NCBI GenBank assembly: GCA_040403495.1
Contig: JBBAKM010000012.1
Span: forward strand, 18,864-82,863
Length of the DNA: 64,000 bases
Reading direction: 5' to 3'
DNA from: JABMMZ01 sp040403495
GTDB lineage: Bacteria; Bacteroidota; Bacteroidia; NS11-12g; UBA955
Translations under genes and position numbers: made by a program
Part shown: one piece after another, positions 15,851 to 25,005 of the stretch
Layout: every line of letters starts with the position of its first letter
Position numbering within the stretch: position 1 is the stretch's first letter
The notes under the pieces: generated by a model
What the model saw: only the letters and a program-made list of their open reading frames with translations
Database searches by the model: none
Told to the model about the DNA's origin: nothing

Positions 15851-16441
15851 TTAATCAAAAATCCCTTTTAATTCAAACTGTAATTCTGGGAACATTACGC
15901 TTTTAACAACATCATCAATCGAAACAGGTTTTAAACCTATGTATAGATGGTCTTTTAAAGTGTAAATGAATAGGCATTCATTCATTGGGTCAACTATCCA
16001 GTATTCTCTAACGCCAGCTAATTCATATACTTCAAACTTGGTTTTCAAATCGTGTTTAGAATTGCCGGGAGATAAAATTTCGACCACCAAGTCGGGGGCG
16101 CCATTACAACCTCTTTCATCCAGCTTGCTTAAATCACATAAAACAAATAAGTCAGGCTGAACAACGGTGCTATCAGCTTTTTTATTAGGTATTGGTAATC
16201 TTACATCAAAAGGGGCAATAAAAACTTTACAACCCTTAGGATTGGTAATGTTAGAAAATGTTAGAAATAAATTGCCAAGTGTTCTTTGATGCTTTGTATT
16301 TGGCGCAGGACTCATTTTGATGATTTTGCCAAAAATAAGTTCTACCCGTTCAGTAAAACGCCATTTCAAATAATCGAAATAAGTGTATTCTTTGGATAAA
16401 TCCAATTGACTATACTCTATGATTGGTTCCTCTACATCCAT
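15851..16441 (-). CDS. Uma2-family (DUF820) endonuclease-fold protein
   Basis: This 196-residue protein has the PD-(D/E)xK-like layout of Uma2/DUF820: RVELIFGKIIKMSPAPNTKHQR, then VQPDLFVLCD, then GAPDLVVEILSPGNSKHDLKTK and YELAGVREYWIVDP. The residues PD, VE and K form the putative metal site. The biological role of the family is not established; it is common in cyanobacteria and Bacteroidota. A minus-strand TATTTTTG element lies at 16458-16465. It closes the accessory island on the right and converges on it. Confidence 0.88.
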   Translation of the reverse strand: MDVEEPIIEYSQLDLSKEYTYFDYLKWRFTERVELIFGKIIKMSPAPNTKHQRTLGNLFLTFSNITNPKGCKVFIAPFDVRLPIPNKKADSTVVQPDLFVLCDLSKLDERGCNGAPDLVVEILSPGNSKHDLKTKFEVYELAGVREYWIVDPMNECLFIYTLKDHLYIGLKPVSIDDVVKSVMFPELQFELKGIFD

Positions 16442-16536
16442 AAAAAATTAGTTTTTTCAAAAATAAAGAAAAAATATGAATTTAATCTATTCAAATGTTT
16501 GTTTTATAAAGAAAAACAAGACGATGATTCCCCGCC

Positions 16537-16746
16537 TTACACCTTCTTCAAAAAGCAAGTTTTAAGCACCATCATGCCTTTTTCAACCTTGCCTTCTATT
16601 TCTTCATCGTTATCGGTTAAGCGGATTTTTTTCACTACGGTGCCTCTTTTTAAGGTTAAAGAAGAGCCTTTTACCTTTAAATATTTGATGATTTGAACAC
16701 TGTCACCTTCATTTAATAACGTGCCATTGCTGTCTTTTACTTCCAT
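16537..16746 (-). CDS. PhnA-like (YjdM C-terminal domain) protein
   Basis: This 69-residue protein corresponds to the PhnA C-terminal SH3-like domain: VKDSNGTLLNEGDSVQIIKY, KVKGSSLTLKRGTVV, IRLTDNDEEIEGKV and MMVLKTCFLKKV. The N-terminal zinc ribbon of longer YjdM proteins is absent, as is common in Bacteroidota. Despite the old name, a role in phosphonate use is not supported. A minus-strand TACTTTTG element lies at 16768-16775. Confidence 0.85.
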   Translation of the reverse strand: MEVKDSNGTLLNEGDSVQIIKYLKVKGSSLTLKRGTVVKKIRLTDNDEEIEGKVEKGMMVLKTCFLKKV

Positions 16747-16848
16747 AATTTATTTATTTTATTGGGGCAAAAGTAATACAATTGATAGGAATACAATTCA
16801 ATTGAAAAAATGTTATTAAATTGATTTTTTCGTTTGCATCAAACCCTC

Positions 16849-16856
16849 TAATTTTG
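16849..16856 (+). promoter_or_regulatory. -7 element abutting carA start
   Basis: TAATTTTG matches TAnnTTTG and ends seven bases before the carA ATG, predicting a leaderless or nearly leaderless transcript. Confidence 0.5.
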
Positions 16857-16863
16857 CACTTTA

Positions 16864-17943
16864 ATGAGTTTAACACAAGCTGTTCTCCTTTTAAAAGACG
16901 GAACGTTCTTCAAAGGCAATGCCCTCGGCAAAATTGGTACCACTACTGGCGAGATTTGTTTCAATACAGGCATGACTGGTTATCAAGAAGTATTTACTGA
17001 CCCTTCTTACTATGGACAAATACTAGTTCAAACCAATGTACACATAGGAAACTATGGCGTTAATGAACAAGAAATAGAAAGTGATGGTATTAAAATTTCA
17101 GGACTAGTTTGTAGTACTTTTGCTAATCACCACTCACGTAAAATGTCTTTTGCCTCTCTTGAGGATTATTTTGTAAACAATCAAGTAGTTGGTATTCAAA
17201 ATTTAGACACCCGTCAAGTGGTGCGACATGTTAGAAATGCCGGTGCAATGAACGCCATTTTAAGTAGTGAAGTAACCGATATTAACGAACTTAAGGCAAT
17301 GCTCGATCGTGTTCCTGATATGGAAGGTCTTGAATTGTCATCAAAGGTTTCTACCCCTCAGTTTTATTTAAGAGGTTCCGACCAATCTGAATTCAAAGTT
17401 GCCGTATTGGATTTTGGTGTAAAAAATACCATGCTTCAATGTTTAAATGACAGAGGTGCTCAGTGTGGTGTTTTTAATGCCCATGCAACAATCGAAGAAA
17501 TAATGGCTTGGAATCCAAATGGAGTTCTTATTTCTAACGGTCCCGGCGACCCTTCTGCCATGGATTATGCAGTCAAAACAGTGCAAGCTTTAATGCAAAA
17601 TAATGTTCCCTTATTTGGTATTTGTTTGGGGAATCAGTTGTTGGGCAGAGCCATGGGTATGGAAACATTCAAAATGCACAATGGACACAGAGGACTTAAC
17701 CACCCCGTTAAAAACCTATTAACTGGTCACAGTGAAATAACCACTCAAAATCACGGATTTGCTCTTAAATCAGGAGATTTCCCTGAAGTAGAAGTGACGC
17801 ATATTAACTTAAATGATGATACAATTGAAGGCATAAGAGTAAAAGGACGTAAAGCATTCAGCGTTCAATACCATCCTGAATCTTCCCCCGGTCCCCACGA
17901 TTCTAGATACTTATTCGATTCCTTCTTCGAAAGCATGAAATAA
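16864..17943 (+). CDS. carA: Carbamoyl-phosphate synthase small subunit
   Basis: This 359-residue glutaminase subunit supplies ammonia to CarB for pyrimidine and arginine synthesis. The N-terminal domain has FKGNALGKIGTTTGEICFNT and GYQEVFTDPSYYGQI. The class I glutamine amidotransferase domain has the nucleophile FGICLGNQLLG and the His-Glu pair in QYHPESSPGPHDS. carB is not in the window. It is followed not by a partner gene but by a repeat block and eno. Confidence 0.97.
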   Translation: MSLTQAVLLLKDGTFFKGNALGKIGTTTGEICFNTGMTGYQEVFTDPSYYGQILVQTNVHIGNYGVNEQEIESDGIKISGLVCSTFANHHSRKMSFASLEDYFVNNQVVGIQNLDTRQVVRHVRNAGAMNAILSSEVTDINELKAMLDRVPDMEGLELSSKVSTPQFYLRGSDQSEFKVAVLDFGVKNTMLQCLNDRGAQCGVFNAHATIEEIMAWNPNGVLISNGPGDPSAMDYAVKTVQALMQNNVPLFGICLGNQLLGRAMGMETFKMHNGHRGLNHPVKNLLTGHSEITTQNHGFALKSGDFPEVEVTHINLNDDTIEGIRVKGRKAFSVQYHPESSPGPHDSRYLFDSFFESMK

Positions 17944-18183
17944 AACCCTAATTCCTAATTTACCTCACCCCTAACCCCTCTCCAAAGTAGAGGGGAACTA
18001 TAACACTTAACTAATAACCCTTTCCCGATAGCTATCGGGACTAATAACCACTAACCACTAACTAATAACTAATAACTAATAACTAATAACCAATAACTAA
18101 TAACCAATAACCCTTTCCCGATAGCTATCGGGACTAATAACCCCTAACTAATAACCAATAACCATTAACCAATAACACCCACA
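17944..18183. repeat. Tandem 7-mer repeat block with two identical palindromes
   Basis: The 240 bases between carA and eno are mostly variants of the 7-mer CTAATAA in tandem (clearest at 18058-18110). Two identical 18-base palindromes, TCCCGATAGCTATCGGGA, lie at 18023-18040 and 18116-18133 in the same flanking context. A 7-bp hairpin, CCCCTCT/AGAGGGG, is at 17975-17995. No gene is visible. The eno promoter must lie in or overlap this block, since eno starts right after it. Confidence 0.85.
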
Positions 18184-19473
18184 ATGAGCCTAATCGCAGA
18201 CATAAAAGCCAGACAAATTCTTGATTCAAGAGGTAATCCAACCGTAGAAGTTGATGTTTTAACAGAAAATGGAGCTCTTGGTAGAGCCGCTGTTCCAAGT
18301 GGTGCAAGTACCGGTATTCACGAAGCCGCAGAACTAAGAGACGGCGATAAGTCAGTTTACTTAGGAAAAGGCGTATTAAAAGCAGTTCAAAATGTCAATG
18401 AAATTATTTGTAATGAACTAATTGGTTCATACATCTTTGACCAAAATGACATAGACCGCACCATGATAGAATTAGATGGTACTGCCAATAAATCCAATTT
18501 AGGGGCTAATGCTATTTTAGCAGTTTCACTTGCTGTAGCAAAAGCAGCTGCTCAAGAAAGTGGTCAAAGTTTATACCGTTATTTAGGCGGAGTAAACGCC
18601 AATACATTGCCATTGCCAATGATGAATATTTTAAATGGTGGTGCGCATGCCGATAACTCAATCGATTTTCAAGAATTTATGGTGATGCCAACGAAAGCAG
18701 ACTCATTTGGTGAAAGTTTGAGAATGGGTGTTCAGATATTCCATGAATTAAAAGCGGTATTAAAATCAAAAGGATACAGCACCAATGTGGGAGATGAAGG
18801 TGGATTTGCACCTAATATCAAAAGCAATGAAGAAGCAATCGAAACTGTTTTGATGGCTATAGAAAAAGCAGGATTCAGACCAGGAGAGGATGTTTATATT
18901 GCTATGGATGCAGCCGTAAGTGAATTGTGGGATGCTGAAAAAGGCTTGTATGTATTTAAAAAATCAGACAAACGCGAATTAACAGGAGATGAAATGGTAG
19001 ATTATTGGAAAAATTGGGTAAACAAATATCCGATTATTTCTATAGAAGACGGTTGCGCAGAAGACGATTGGTCGAGTTGGAAAAAATTAACTCAAACTAT
19101 TGGAGACAGAGTCCAGTTGGTTGGTGATGACTTATTTGTAACCAATGTAACCCGTTTGCAAAAAGGAATTACAGAAGGAATAGCCAATAGTATTTTGGTT
19201 AAAGTAAACCAAATAGGCAGTTTGACTGAAACTATCAATGCGATTAATTTAGCAACAAAAAACAGTTATACCAATATCATCAGTCACAGAAGTGGTGAAA
19301 CCGAGGACAGTACAATTGCAGATATTGCAGTAGCAATGAACAGCGGTCAAATAAAAACAGGTTCAGCTTCAAGAAGTGACAGAATGGCGAAATACAATCA
19401 GTTGCTAAGAATAGAAGAGGAATTGGGGTCAAATGCTCAATTTATTGGCAAAGGATTTAAGTTTATCAAGTAA
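18184..19473 (+). CDS. eno: Enolase
   Basis: This 429-residue glycolytic enzyme converts 2-phosphoglycerate to phosphoenolpyruvate. Signatures include ARQILDSRGNPTVEVDV, AAVPSGASTGIHEA, GGAHADNSIDFQEFMVMP, NVGDEGGFAPN, ISIEDGCAEDDW, QLVGDDLFVTN with the metal-binding acids, and SHRSGETEDSTIADIAVA. Length and motifs are standard. It is followed by a good terminator and a convergent rluF. Confidence 0.98.
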   Translation: MSLIADIKARQILDSRGNPTVEVDVLTENGALGRAAVPSGASTGIHEAAELRDGDKSVYLGKGVLKAVQNVNEIICNELIGSYIFDQNDIDRTMIELDGTANKSNLGANAILAVSLAVAKAAAQESGQSLYRYLGGVNANTLPLPMMNILNGGAHADNSIDFQEFMVMPTKADSFGESLRMGVQIFHELKAVLKSKGYSTNVGDEGGFAPNIKSNEEAIETVLMAIEKAGFRPGEDVYIAMDAAVSELWDAEKGLYVFKKSDKRELTGDEMVDYWKNWVNKYPIISIEDGCAEDDWSSWKKLTQTIGDRVQLVGDDLFVTNVTRLQKGITEGIANSILVKVNQIGSLTETINAINLATKNSYTNIISHRSGETEDSTIADIAVAMNSGQIKTGSASRSDRMAKYNQLLRIEEELGSNAQFIGKGFKFIK

Positions 19474-19504
19474 TAATTAGGTAATTCTACAAATACATTA
19501 AGAG

Positions 19505-19534
19505 CCGATTGTTAAAAAAACGATCGGTTTTTTT
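19505..19534 (+). terminator. Intrinsic terminator after eno
   Basis: CCGATTGTT (19505-19513) pairs with AACGATCGG (19519-19527), allowing one G-U, and is followed by a run of seven T. It ends at the stop of the convergent rluF gene. Confidence 0.75.
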
Positions 19535-20489
19535 ATTGTTTCTTTCTTACCCCACTGCGTCCCATTTTTTTGGGTCTTCTTGTCGGAGTACTGACAGATT
19601 TTTTCTTGTCAGTTTCTGTTTTGAGTTTCCCTTTGGGCGCTCTACTTCCTGTGAATTTGCCTTTTGGCCCTCTATTGGGTGTTTCTCCTTCTTTGGGTGT
19701 AAACTTAGGGGTTCTTTTGTCGTAAAAAGCTGATTTCGGGATTCTTTTTTTCTTAACTGTATCTAGTGCAGCAGAAGAGTGTTTAAGTTTTTCTTCTAAA
19801 ATTTTAACTTCAGAAGGAAGTAGTTCTCTGAATTTACCAACAGGTATTTTGTCCAACTGAATGTGCATGATACGAGTTCGTTTCAGAGAGACAACGTCGT
19901 AACCTAATGCGGTACACATTCTGCGGATTTGTCGGTTGAGCCCTTGGGTCAACACTATTTTGAATTTTTTGGTACTTTCTTGATATGTTTTACATGGTTT
20001 TGTAATCGTTTCAAGAATTTCTACCCCATTCGCCATTTTCTTTAAAAATTCTGGCGTAACAGGTTTGTCCACTGTGACAATGTATTCTTTTTCGTGTTCA
20101 TTTTCTGAACGTAAAATTTTATTTACAATATCACCATCATCAGTCAAAAGAATTAATCCTTCAGAATCTTTGTCTAATCTACCGATAGGAAAAATCCTGC
20201 GGTTATGATTTATAAAAGAAATAATGTTTGATTTATCTTTCGGGTCAGTGGTTGTTGTAATGCCTTTAGGTTTGTTAAAGGCAATATGAAATGGTGCTTT
20301 TTTATTAGTTTTTATGACCTCGTCGTCTACACAAACTCTGTCATTTGGCAAAACTCTACTCGTAGGCAATGCCAGCTTACCATTAATAGAAACGCGTTCT
20401 TGTTCTACTAATTTATCAGCTTCTCTTCTTGAGCAAAACCCAGAAGAACTTATAAATTTATTGATTTGGATACCTTCGGAAAAACTCAA
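19533..20489 (-). CDS. rluF: 23S rRNA pseudouridine synthase, RluF family
   Basis: This 318-residue protein begins with an S4 RNA-binding domain (INKFISSSGFCSRREADK). The RsuA/RluB/E/F-type catalytic domain follows with the active-site Asp in PIGRLDKDSEGLILLTDDGD. NEHEKEYIVTVDKP, GLNRQIRRMCTALGYDV and LKRTRIMHIQL match RluF best. RluF isomerises U2604 of 23S rRNA. The last 75 residues are a Lys/Arg/Pro/Gly-rich disordered tail, common in Bacteroidota members and probably RNA-binding. It is 12 bases downstream of a small membrane protein gene on the same strand. Confidence 0.88.
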   Translation of the reverse strand: MSFSEGIQINKFISSSGFCSRREADKLVEQERVSINGKLALPTSRVLPNDRVCVDDEVIKTNKKAPFHIAFNKPKGITTTTDPKDKSNIISFINHNRRIFPIGRLDKDSEGLILLTDDGDIVNKILRSENEHEKEYIVTVDKPVTPEFLKKMANGVEILETITKPCKTYQESTKKFKIVLTQGLNRQIRRMCTALGYDVVSLKRTRIMHIQLDKIPVGKFRELLPSEVKILEEKLKHSSAALDTVKKKRIPKSAFYDKRTPKFTPKEGETPNRGPKGKFTGSRAPKGKLKTETDKKKSVSTPTRRPKKMGRSGVRKKQ

Positions 20490-20501
20490 TATTGATGTGA
20501 A

Positions 20502-20654
20502 TTAAATCCAGTCCATAGCCATAGCTAAACCACCAACAGTAGTTGGAAGTGCTAGCCAAAATGCTTCAGGTAAAAAGATAATTAAGGCAATAATTGTAAC
20601 AAGTGATACTGCAAAAAGCATCCAATATCCGGCTTTTGATTTTTTTTCTGACAT
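20502..20654 (-). CDS. 50-residue membrane protein, unknown function
   Basis: A complete short frame starts ATG at 20654 and ends TAA. It encodes MSEKKSKAGYWMLFAVSLV, a hydrophobic span TIIALIIFLP, and a second one around FWLALPTTVGGLAMAMDWI. Two short membrane helices are likely. It fills the gap just upstream of rluF on the same strand and is probably co-transcribed. I do not recognise the family; the lack of stops, good ATG and sensible hydrophobic pattern support it as real. Confidence 0.6.
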   Translation of the reverse strand: MSEKKSKAGYWMLFAVSLVTIIALIIFLPEAFWLALPTTVGGLAMAMDWI

Positions 20655-20830
20655 AAAATTAAAATGACAGGGCAAACTTACGCAAAAAATATTTAAAATT
20701 TAAAATGAAAAAACCACTTTTCTTTTTTTTATCTTCCTAATTCGATTTTATTGGGTTATCAAGGTTTATAAAGATTGGAAAACTTCGGAATGATAACTCA
20801 TTTTTGTTCCCTTTGAAATAGAAAAAAGAT

Positions 20831-20838
20831 TATTTTTG
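20831..20838 (+). promoter_or_regulatory. -7 element abutting DUF4293 gene
   Basis: TATTTTTG matches TAnnTTTG and ends four bases before the ATG at 20843. Confidence 0.5.
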
Positions 20839-20842
20839 CCGA

Positions 20843-21340
20843 ATGATACAACGCAAGCAAACACTTTATTTATTATTGGTTTTAGTAATTAATTTAGTTT
20901 TAATATTGTTTAATGTCAATGTTACCAAGGGATTATTAAGGGTAACGGACATAGATTCAGACAAAGCGTATTTTTACGAGTTGGGTATTGTAAAAACTAC
21001 CGTAAAAACGGAGCCTATCAATGAATTTACCAACGGGTCTCTTATGTATTCTGTAATAGCGGTTGCATTAATTTCTTTAATTGCCATTTTTTTATTCAAA
21101 AAATTACCACTTCAAATGCGATTAGTCGCTTTTAATTTTTTGTTTATACTTTTAGTTTGGTTTAATATGATTTATCAAATTTACAAATTAAACAGAACTT
21201 CGAGTATCGAATTAGTTTCCTCTGACCTGAATTATGTGACGTTATTTGTCCCTGCAATTCTATTATTGTTCAATTTACTCGCTTTTAAGGGGGTTAAAAA
21301 AGATATTGAACTCCTAGCATCTGTAGATAGATTGAGATAA
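20843..21340 (+). CDS. DUF4293 membrane protein
   Basis: This 165-residue protein opens MIQRKQTLYLLLVLVINL, the hallmark N-terminus of DUF4293, a Bacteroidota family. Four membrane spans are visible (about residues 8-25, 70-85, 92-110 and 126-145). Function is unknown. It precedes the cytochrome oxidase genes by 135 bases but has its own -7 element, so it may not belong to that operon. Confidence 0.85.
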   Translation: MIQRKQTLYLLLVLVINLVLILFNVNVTKGLLRVTDIDSDKAYFYELGIVKTTVKTEPINEFTNGSLMYSVIAVALISLIAIFLFKKLPLQMRLVAFNFLFILLVWFNMIYQIYKLNRTSSIELVSSDLNYVTLFVPAILLLFNLLAFKGVKKDIELLASVDRLR

Positions 21341-21434
21341 AAAGCGCAAAAGAGAGTTAATCCCTTGATTTTATTGGAATTCAAGGAAGTTGAAAAAAAC
21401 AGATTTTTTTTTTAGATTATTTTGAAAATAACAA

Positions 21435-21442
21435 TAAATTTG
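21435..21442 (+). promoter_or_regulatory. -7 element of the cytochrome oxidase operon
   Basis: TAAATTTG matches TAnnTTTG and lies 33 bases upstream of the coxB ATG. No other promoter-like element is obvious in the intergenic region. Confidence 0.45.
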
Positions 21443-21475
21443 CCTCCAATTTAAGTTTAATAGTTATACTTACGA

Positions 21476-22999
21476 ATGAACACCAAGACCAAATATCTTT
21501 TAAAACTTACACTAGCAGTAGTAGTTTTATTAATTTCCGTTATTTCAATTAATCAATCATTTGATTTTTCGACAGTTAACCTAGACCAAGTCACTGCAGA
21601 AAAACCACTCTTCGGTGCAGATGAGTTTAAATATGAAGCCCCAACTGTTGATGAAGGAGATTCTGCTTTGTCATCAAAAATCAATTGGGCGATTTTTATT
21701 TTTGTCATTTTATTGGTTTTAGTTATCGCAAATACGCTTGACATCAGTAAATACATCTCTAAAATTACTGGAAAAGAAACCATCAACCAAAATGAAATTA
21801 ACAAATGGATAATGTTGATTTTTATGATTGTTGGTTTAGCAGCGGTTGTATGGGAATATCAAGTTCATGGAAAGTTGATATTGTTAAACAATTCTGCAAG
21901 TGAACACGGTGCAAGCTATGATAGCATGTTCACCATAACTTTAGCATTAACCACAATAGTGTTTTTTATCACACAGTTTTTATTGTTTTGGTTTGCATTT
22001 ACTTACGCAAAAAAAGACGGACAAAAAGCTTTATACTACTCTCACAACAACAAACTAGAGGTAATTTGGACCATTATACCTTCAATTGTATTGACAGTTT
22101 TGGTTTTAAGAGGTCACCAAACATGGAAATCTGTTGTTTATGCAGAAGATGATTACAAAGGTAAAATCAAAAAAATCGAAGTGTTTGCATACCAGTTCGG
22201 ATGGAAAGCAAGATATGCTGGTGAAGATGGTGTATTAGGTAATGTTGATTATAAATTCATTTCAGGCAAAAACGAATTAGGATTGGCTTACGGTCCTGAG
22301 GTTGATGAATTGTTACTTGAATTAAAAGATAAAATTAAATTAGACCAAGAAGCTATTAAAAATCTAAAAGTTACTTTAGAGTCTCTGAAAGCTGACTATG
22401 CAGCAGCAGACGGATTAAAAGATTATACGACAATGGAGGCTATTCAAAAGCAAATAGATGATGTTATGGACGGTACAACATTGTCAGAATTAGAAGCATC
22501 TATCAAACGTAAAACTAAACAAATTGAGCGTATTGAAGCTATTAAAAGCAATCCAAAAATTTTCGCATCAACCTTTACAGGTTCTGAGGAAGATGATATT
22601 ATCACTCAAGAAATACATTTAGCAAAAGATTCATTAGTTACTTTGAATTTCAGATCAAAAGACATTATCCATAGTGCTTGGTTGCCACATTTCAGAGCAC
22701 AGATGAACGTTGTTCCGGGTATGCCAACTAAATTCACATTCAAACCAACTAAATCGACAGCAGATGCTAAAAAAGAATTTGGTGAAGAATTTGAATATTA
22801 TTTGTATTGCAACAAAATTTGTGGAGCATCGCACTACAATATGAAAATAAAAGTTGTGGTAGAATCTCAAGTAGAAGTTGATGCTTGGTTAAAAAGCCAA
22901 CAACCTGTATTCAAAAAGGTTGAAGCGGTTCCAGCCATCATGAACGCAACAGATTCAACAGTAGCAGCAGAGCCAGTTAATAAATTGGCTTTAAAATAA
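21476..22999 (+). CDS. coxB: Cytochrome c oxidase subunit II with extended insertion
   Basis: This 507-residue protein is far longer than the usual 250-350 of subunit II. It has about five hydrophobic segments before residue 210, including KLEVIWTIIPSIVLTVLVL. The periplasmic cupredoxin domain has FAYQFGWKARY, SAWLPHFRAQMNVVPGMP and the CuA site YCNKICGASHYNMK (C-x3-C-x3-H). Between FGWKARY and IITQEIHLAKDS lies an acidic, Lys/Glu/Leu-rich coiled-coil-like insertion (about residues 265-350). It accepts electrons from cytochrome c. It is the first gene of a nine-to-eleven-gene oxidase operon. Confidence 0.95.
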   Translation: MNTKTKYLLKLTLAVVVLLISVISINQSFDFSTVNLDQVTAEKPLFGADEFKYEAPTVDEGDSALSSKINWAIFIFVILLVLVIANTLDISKYISKITGKETINQNEINKWIMLIFMIVGLAAVVWEYQVHGKLILLNNSASEHGASYDSMFTITLALTTIVFFITQFLLFWFAFTYAKKDGQKALYYSHNNKLEVIWTIIPSIVLTVLVLRGHQTWKSVVYAEDDYKGKIKKIEVFAYQFGWKARYAGEDGVLGNVDYKFISGKNELGLAYGPEVDELLLELKDKIKLDQEAIKNLKVTLESLKADYAAADGLKDYTTMEAIQKQIDDVMDGTTLSELEASIKRKTKQIERIEAIKSNPKIFASTFTGSEEDDIITQEIHLAKDSLVTLNFRSKDIIHSAWLPHFRAQMNVVPGMPTKFTFKPTKSTADAKKEFGEEFEYYLYCNKICGASHYNMKIKVVVESQVEVDAWLKSQQPVFKKVEAVPAIMNATDSTVAAEPVNKLALK

Positions 23000-23049
23000 T
23001 CCAAACAATCAAAAAAAAATCTTGTTATAATAATTAAGTTAAATTAAGC

Positions 23050-24978
23050 ATGAGTACAGTAGAAATAACAGCCAACCCAACAATTGATTCCCACACTCAT
23101 CACGATGAACATGGTCATCATGATCATCACCACAAACAGTCGTTTATCTCTAAATACATATTTAGTACCGACCACAAAATGATTTCAAAACAATACCTTA
23201 TTACAGGTATTATTATGGGTTGTTTTGGTATGGGGATGTCTTTATTGTTCAGAATGCAGTTAGCATGGCCTGATGAAACTTTCCCTTTGTTTGAAAGTTT
23301 ACTTGGTAAATGGGGTAAAGGTGGAAAATTAGACCCTAATTATTACATGGCACTAGTTACCATTCACGGAACTATCATGGTGTTTTATGTATTAACAGCA
23401 GGTTTAAGTGGTACCTTTAGTAATTTACTCATTCCACTTCAAGTAGGTGCAAGAGACATGGCAAGTCCATTTATGAATATGCTTTCATATTGGTTCTTCT
23501 TCTTGTCTTCTGTTGTATTAATGTCCTCTTTCTTAGTTGAAACTGGTCCTGCCTCATCTGGTTGGACTGTTTATCCTCCTCTTAGTGCGCTCGAAAAAGC
23601 GATGCCGGGTTCTGGATTAGGGACAACTTTGTGGTTAGTTGCTATTATATTATTTATCGTTTCAGCACTTTTAGGTGGTGTTAACTACATAGTAACTGTT
23701 TTAAACATGCGTACAAAAGGGATGTCAATGAACAGATTGCCATTAACTATTTGGGCGTTTTTATTAACAGCTGTTTTAGGTTTGTTATCATTCCCTGTGT
23801 TATTAGGTGCAGGACTTTTATTGATTTTTGACAGAAGTTTTGGTACTAGTTTCTACTTAAGTGATATTCACTTAAATGGTGTTGGTGCTTTATCGAATAG
23901 TGGTGGTAGCCCAGTGTTATACCAACATTTATTTTGGTTCTTAGGTCACCCTGAGGTTTATATTATCTTAATGCCTGCTTTGGGTATTTCATCTGAAGTA
24001 ATTTCAACAAATGCTAGAAAACCAATTTTTGGATACACTGCAATGGTTATTTCATTAATCGGTATCTCTTTCTTATCATTTATCGTTTGGGGTCACCACA
24101 TGTTTATTACAGGTATGAATCCATTCTTAGGTACCATGTTTATGTATGTCACGCTGATTATTGCGGTGCCATCTGCTGTAAAAACATTCAACTATTTGGC
24201 AACGTTATGGAAAGGTAATATTCGTTTCACAACTGGGATGATGTTCGCAATAGGATTAGTTTCATTGTTTATTTCAGGAGGTTTAACTGGTATTTATTTA
24301 GGTAATGCCGCTCTTGATATTCAATTACACGACAGTTATTTTGTGGTAGCTCACTTCCACTTAGTAATGGGTTCTGCTGCTATATTTGGTATGTTTGCAG
24401 GTATCTACCATTGGTTCCCTAAAATGTTTGGTAAAATGATGAACAAAACTTTAGGAACATTGCACTTTTGGTTAACCTTTATTTCTGCATACTTGGTGTT
24501 CTTCCCAATGCACTTTATGGGATTAGCTGGTGTTCCAAGACGTTACTATCAGTTCTCATTAATTCCTGAATTTGATATTTGGATGGATGTTAACGTATTT
24601 ATTACAGTTTCAGCATTCTTAGGTGGTGTAGCTCAATTGTTATTCTTATACAATTTCTTCAATAGTATCTTTAGAGGAGAAAAAGCAACCAAAAACCCTT
24701 GGGAGTCTAATACATTAGAGTGGACTACTCCAGTTGAACACATTCACGGTAACTGGCCTGGTGCAATCCCTACAGTTTATAGAGGTCCTCATGAGTACAG
24801 CAGACCAGACAGAGAGTCTGATTACTTCCCTCAAAATGATCCAGGAAATGGTGAGCCAGAACATTATCACGCTCCTGCTGCCGTTGATACATCGTATAGT
24901 GGACCTAAAGAAAAACCTTCTAAAGTGTTTTTCTCATCGTTTGCTCATTTGTTTTTAGCAAAAAAAGTTCAAGCCTAA
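23050..24978 (+). CDS. coxA: Cytochrome c oxidase subunit I
   Basis: This 642-residue, about 12-span subunit carries haem a and the haem a3-CuB centre. Visible landmarks are WFLGHPEVYIL (CuB His and cross-linked Tyr), VWGHHMFITGM (two CuB His) and HDSYFVVAHFHLVMG (haem ligands). It reduces O2 to water and pumps protons. The N-terminus is unusually His-rich (about residues 15-30: HTHHDEHGHHDHHH), a possible metal-binding tail. The C-terminal 80 residues are hydrophilic. Confidence 0.97.
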   Translation: MSTVEITANPTIDSHTHHDEHGHHDHHHKQSFISKYIFSTDHKMISKQYLITGIIMGCFGMGMSLLFRMQLAWPDETFPLFESLLGKWGKGGKLDPNYYMALVTIHGTIMVFYVLTAGLSGTFSNLLIPLQVGARDMASPFMNMLSYWFFFLSSVVLMSSFLVETGPASSGWTVYPPLSALEKAMPGSGLGTTLWLVAIILFIVSALLGGVNYIVTVLNMRTKGMSMNRLPLTIWAFLLTAVLGLLSFPVLLGAGLLLIFDRSFGTSFYLSDIHLNGVGALSNSGGSPVLYQHLFWFLGHPEVYIILMPALGISSEVISTNARKPIFGYTAMVISLIGISFLSFIVWGHHMFITGMNPFLGTMFMYVTLIIAVPSAVKTFNYLATLWKGNIRFTTGMMFAIGLVSLFISGGLTGIYLGNAALDIQLHDSYFVVAHFHLVMGSAAIFGMFAGIYHWFPKMFGKMMNKTLGTLHFWLTFISAYLVFFPMHFMGLAGVPRRYYQFSLIPEFDIWMDVNVFITVSAFLGGVAQLLFLYNFFNSIFRGEKATKNPWESNTLEWTTPVEHIHGNWPGAIPTVYRGPHEYSRPDRESDYFPQNDPGNGEPEHYHAPAAVDTSYSGPKEKPSKVFFSSFAHLFLAKKVQA

Positions 24979-25005
24979 CTGTATATTACAGTTTAATTTA
25001 GAACT

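Noticed and set aside
18058..18180. CRISPR-like array between carA and eno
   Set aside because: The repeats are 7-mers in direct tandem without spacers; no cas genes are present.
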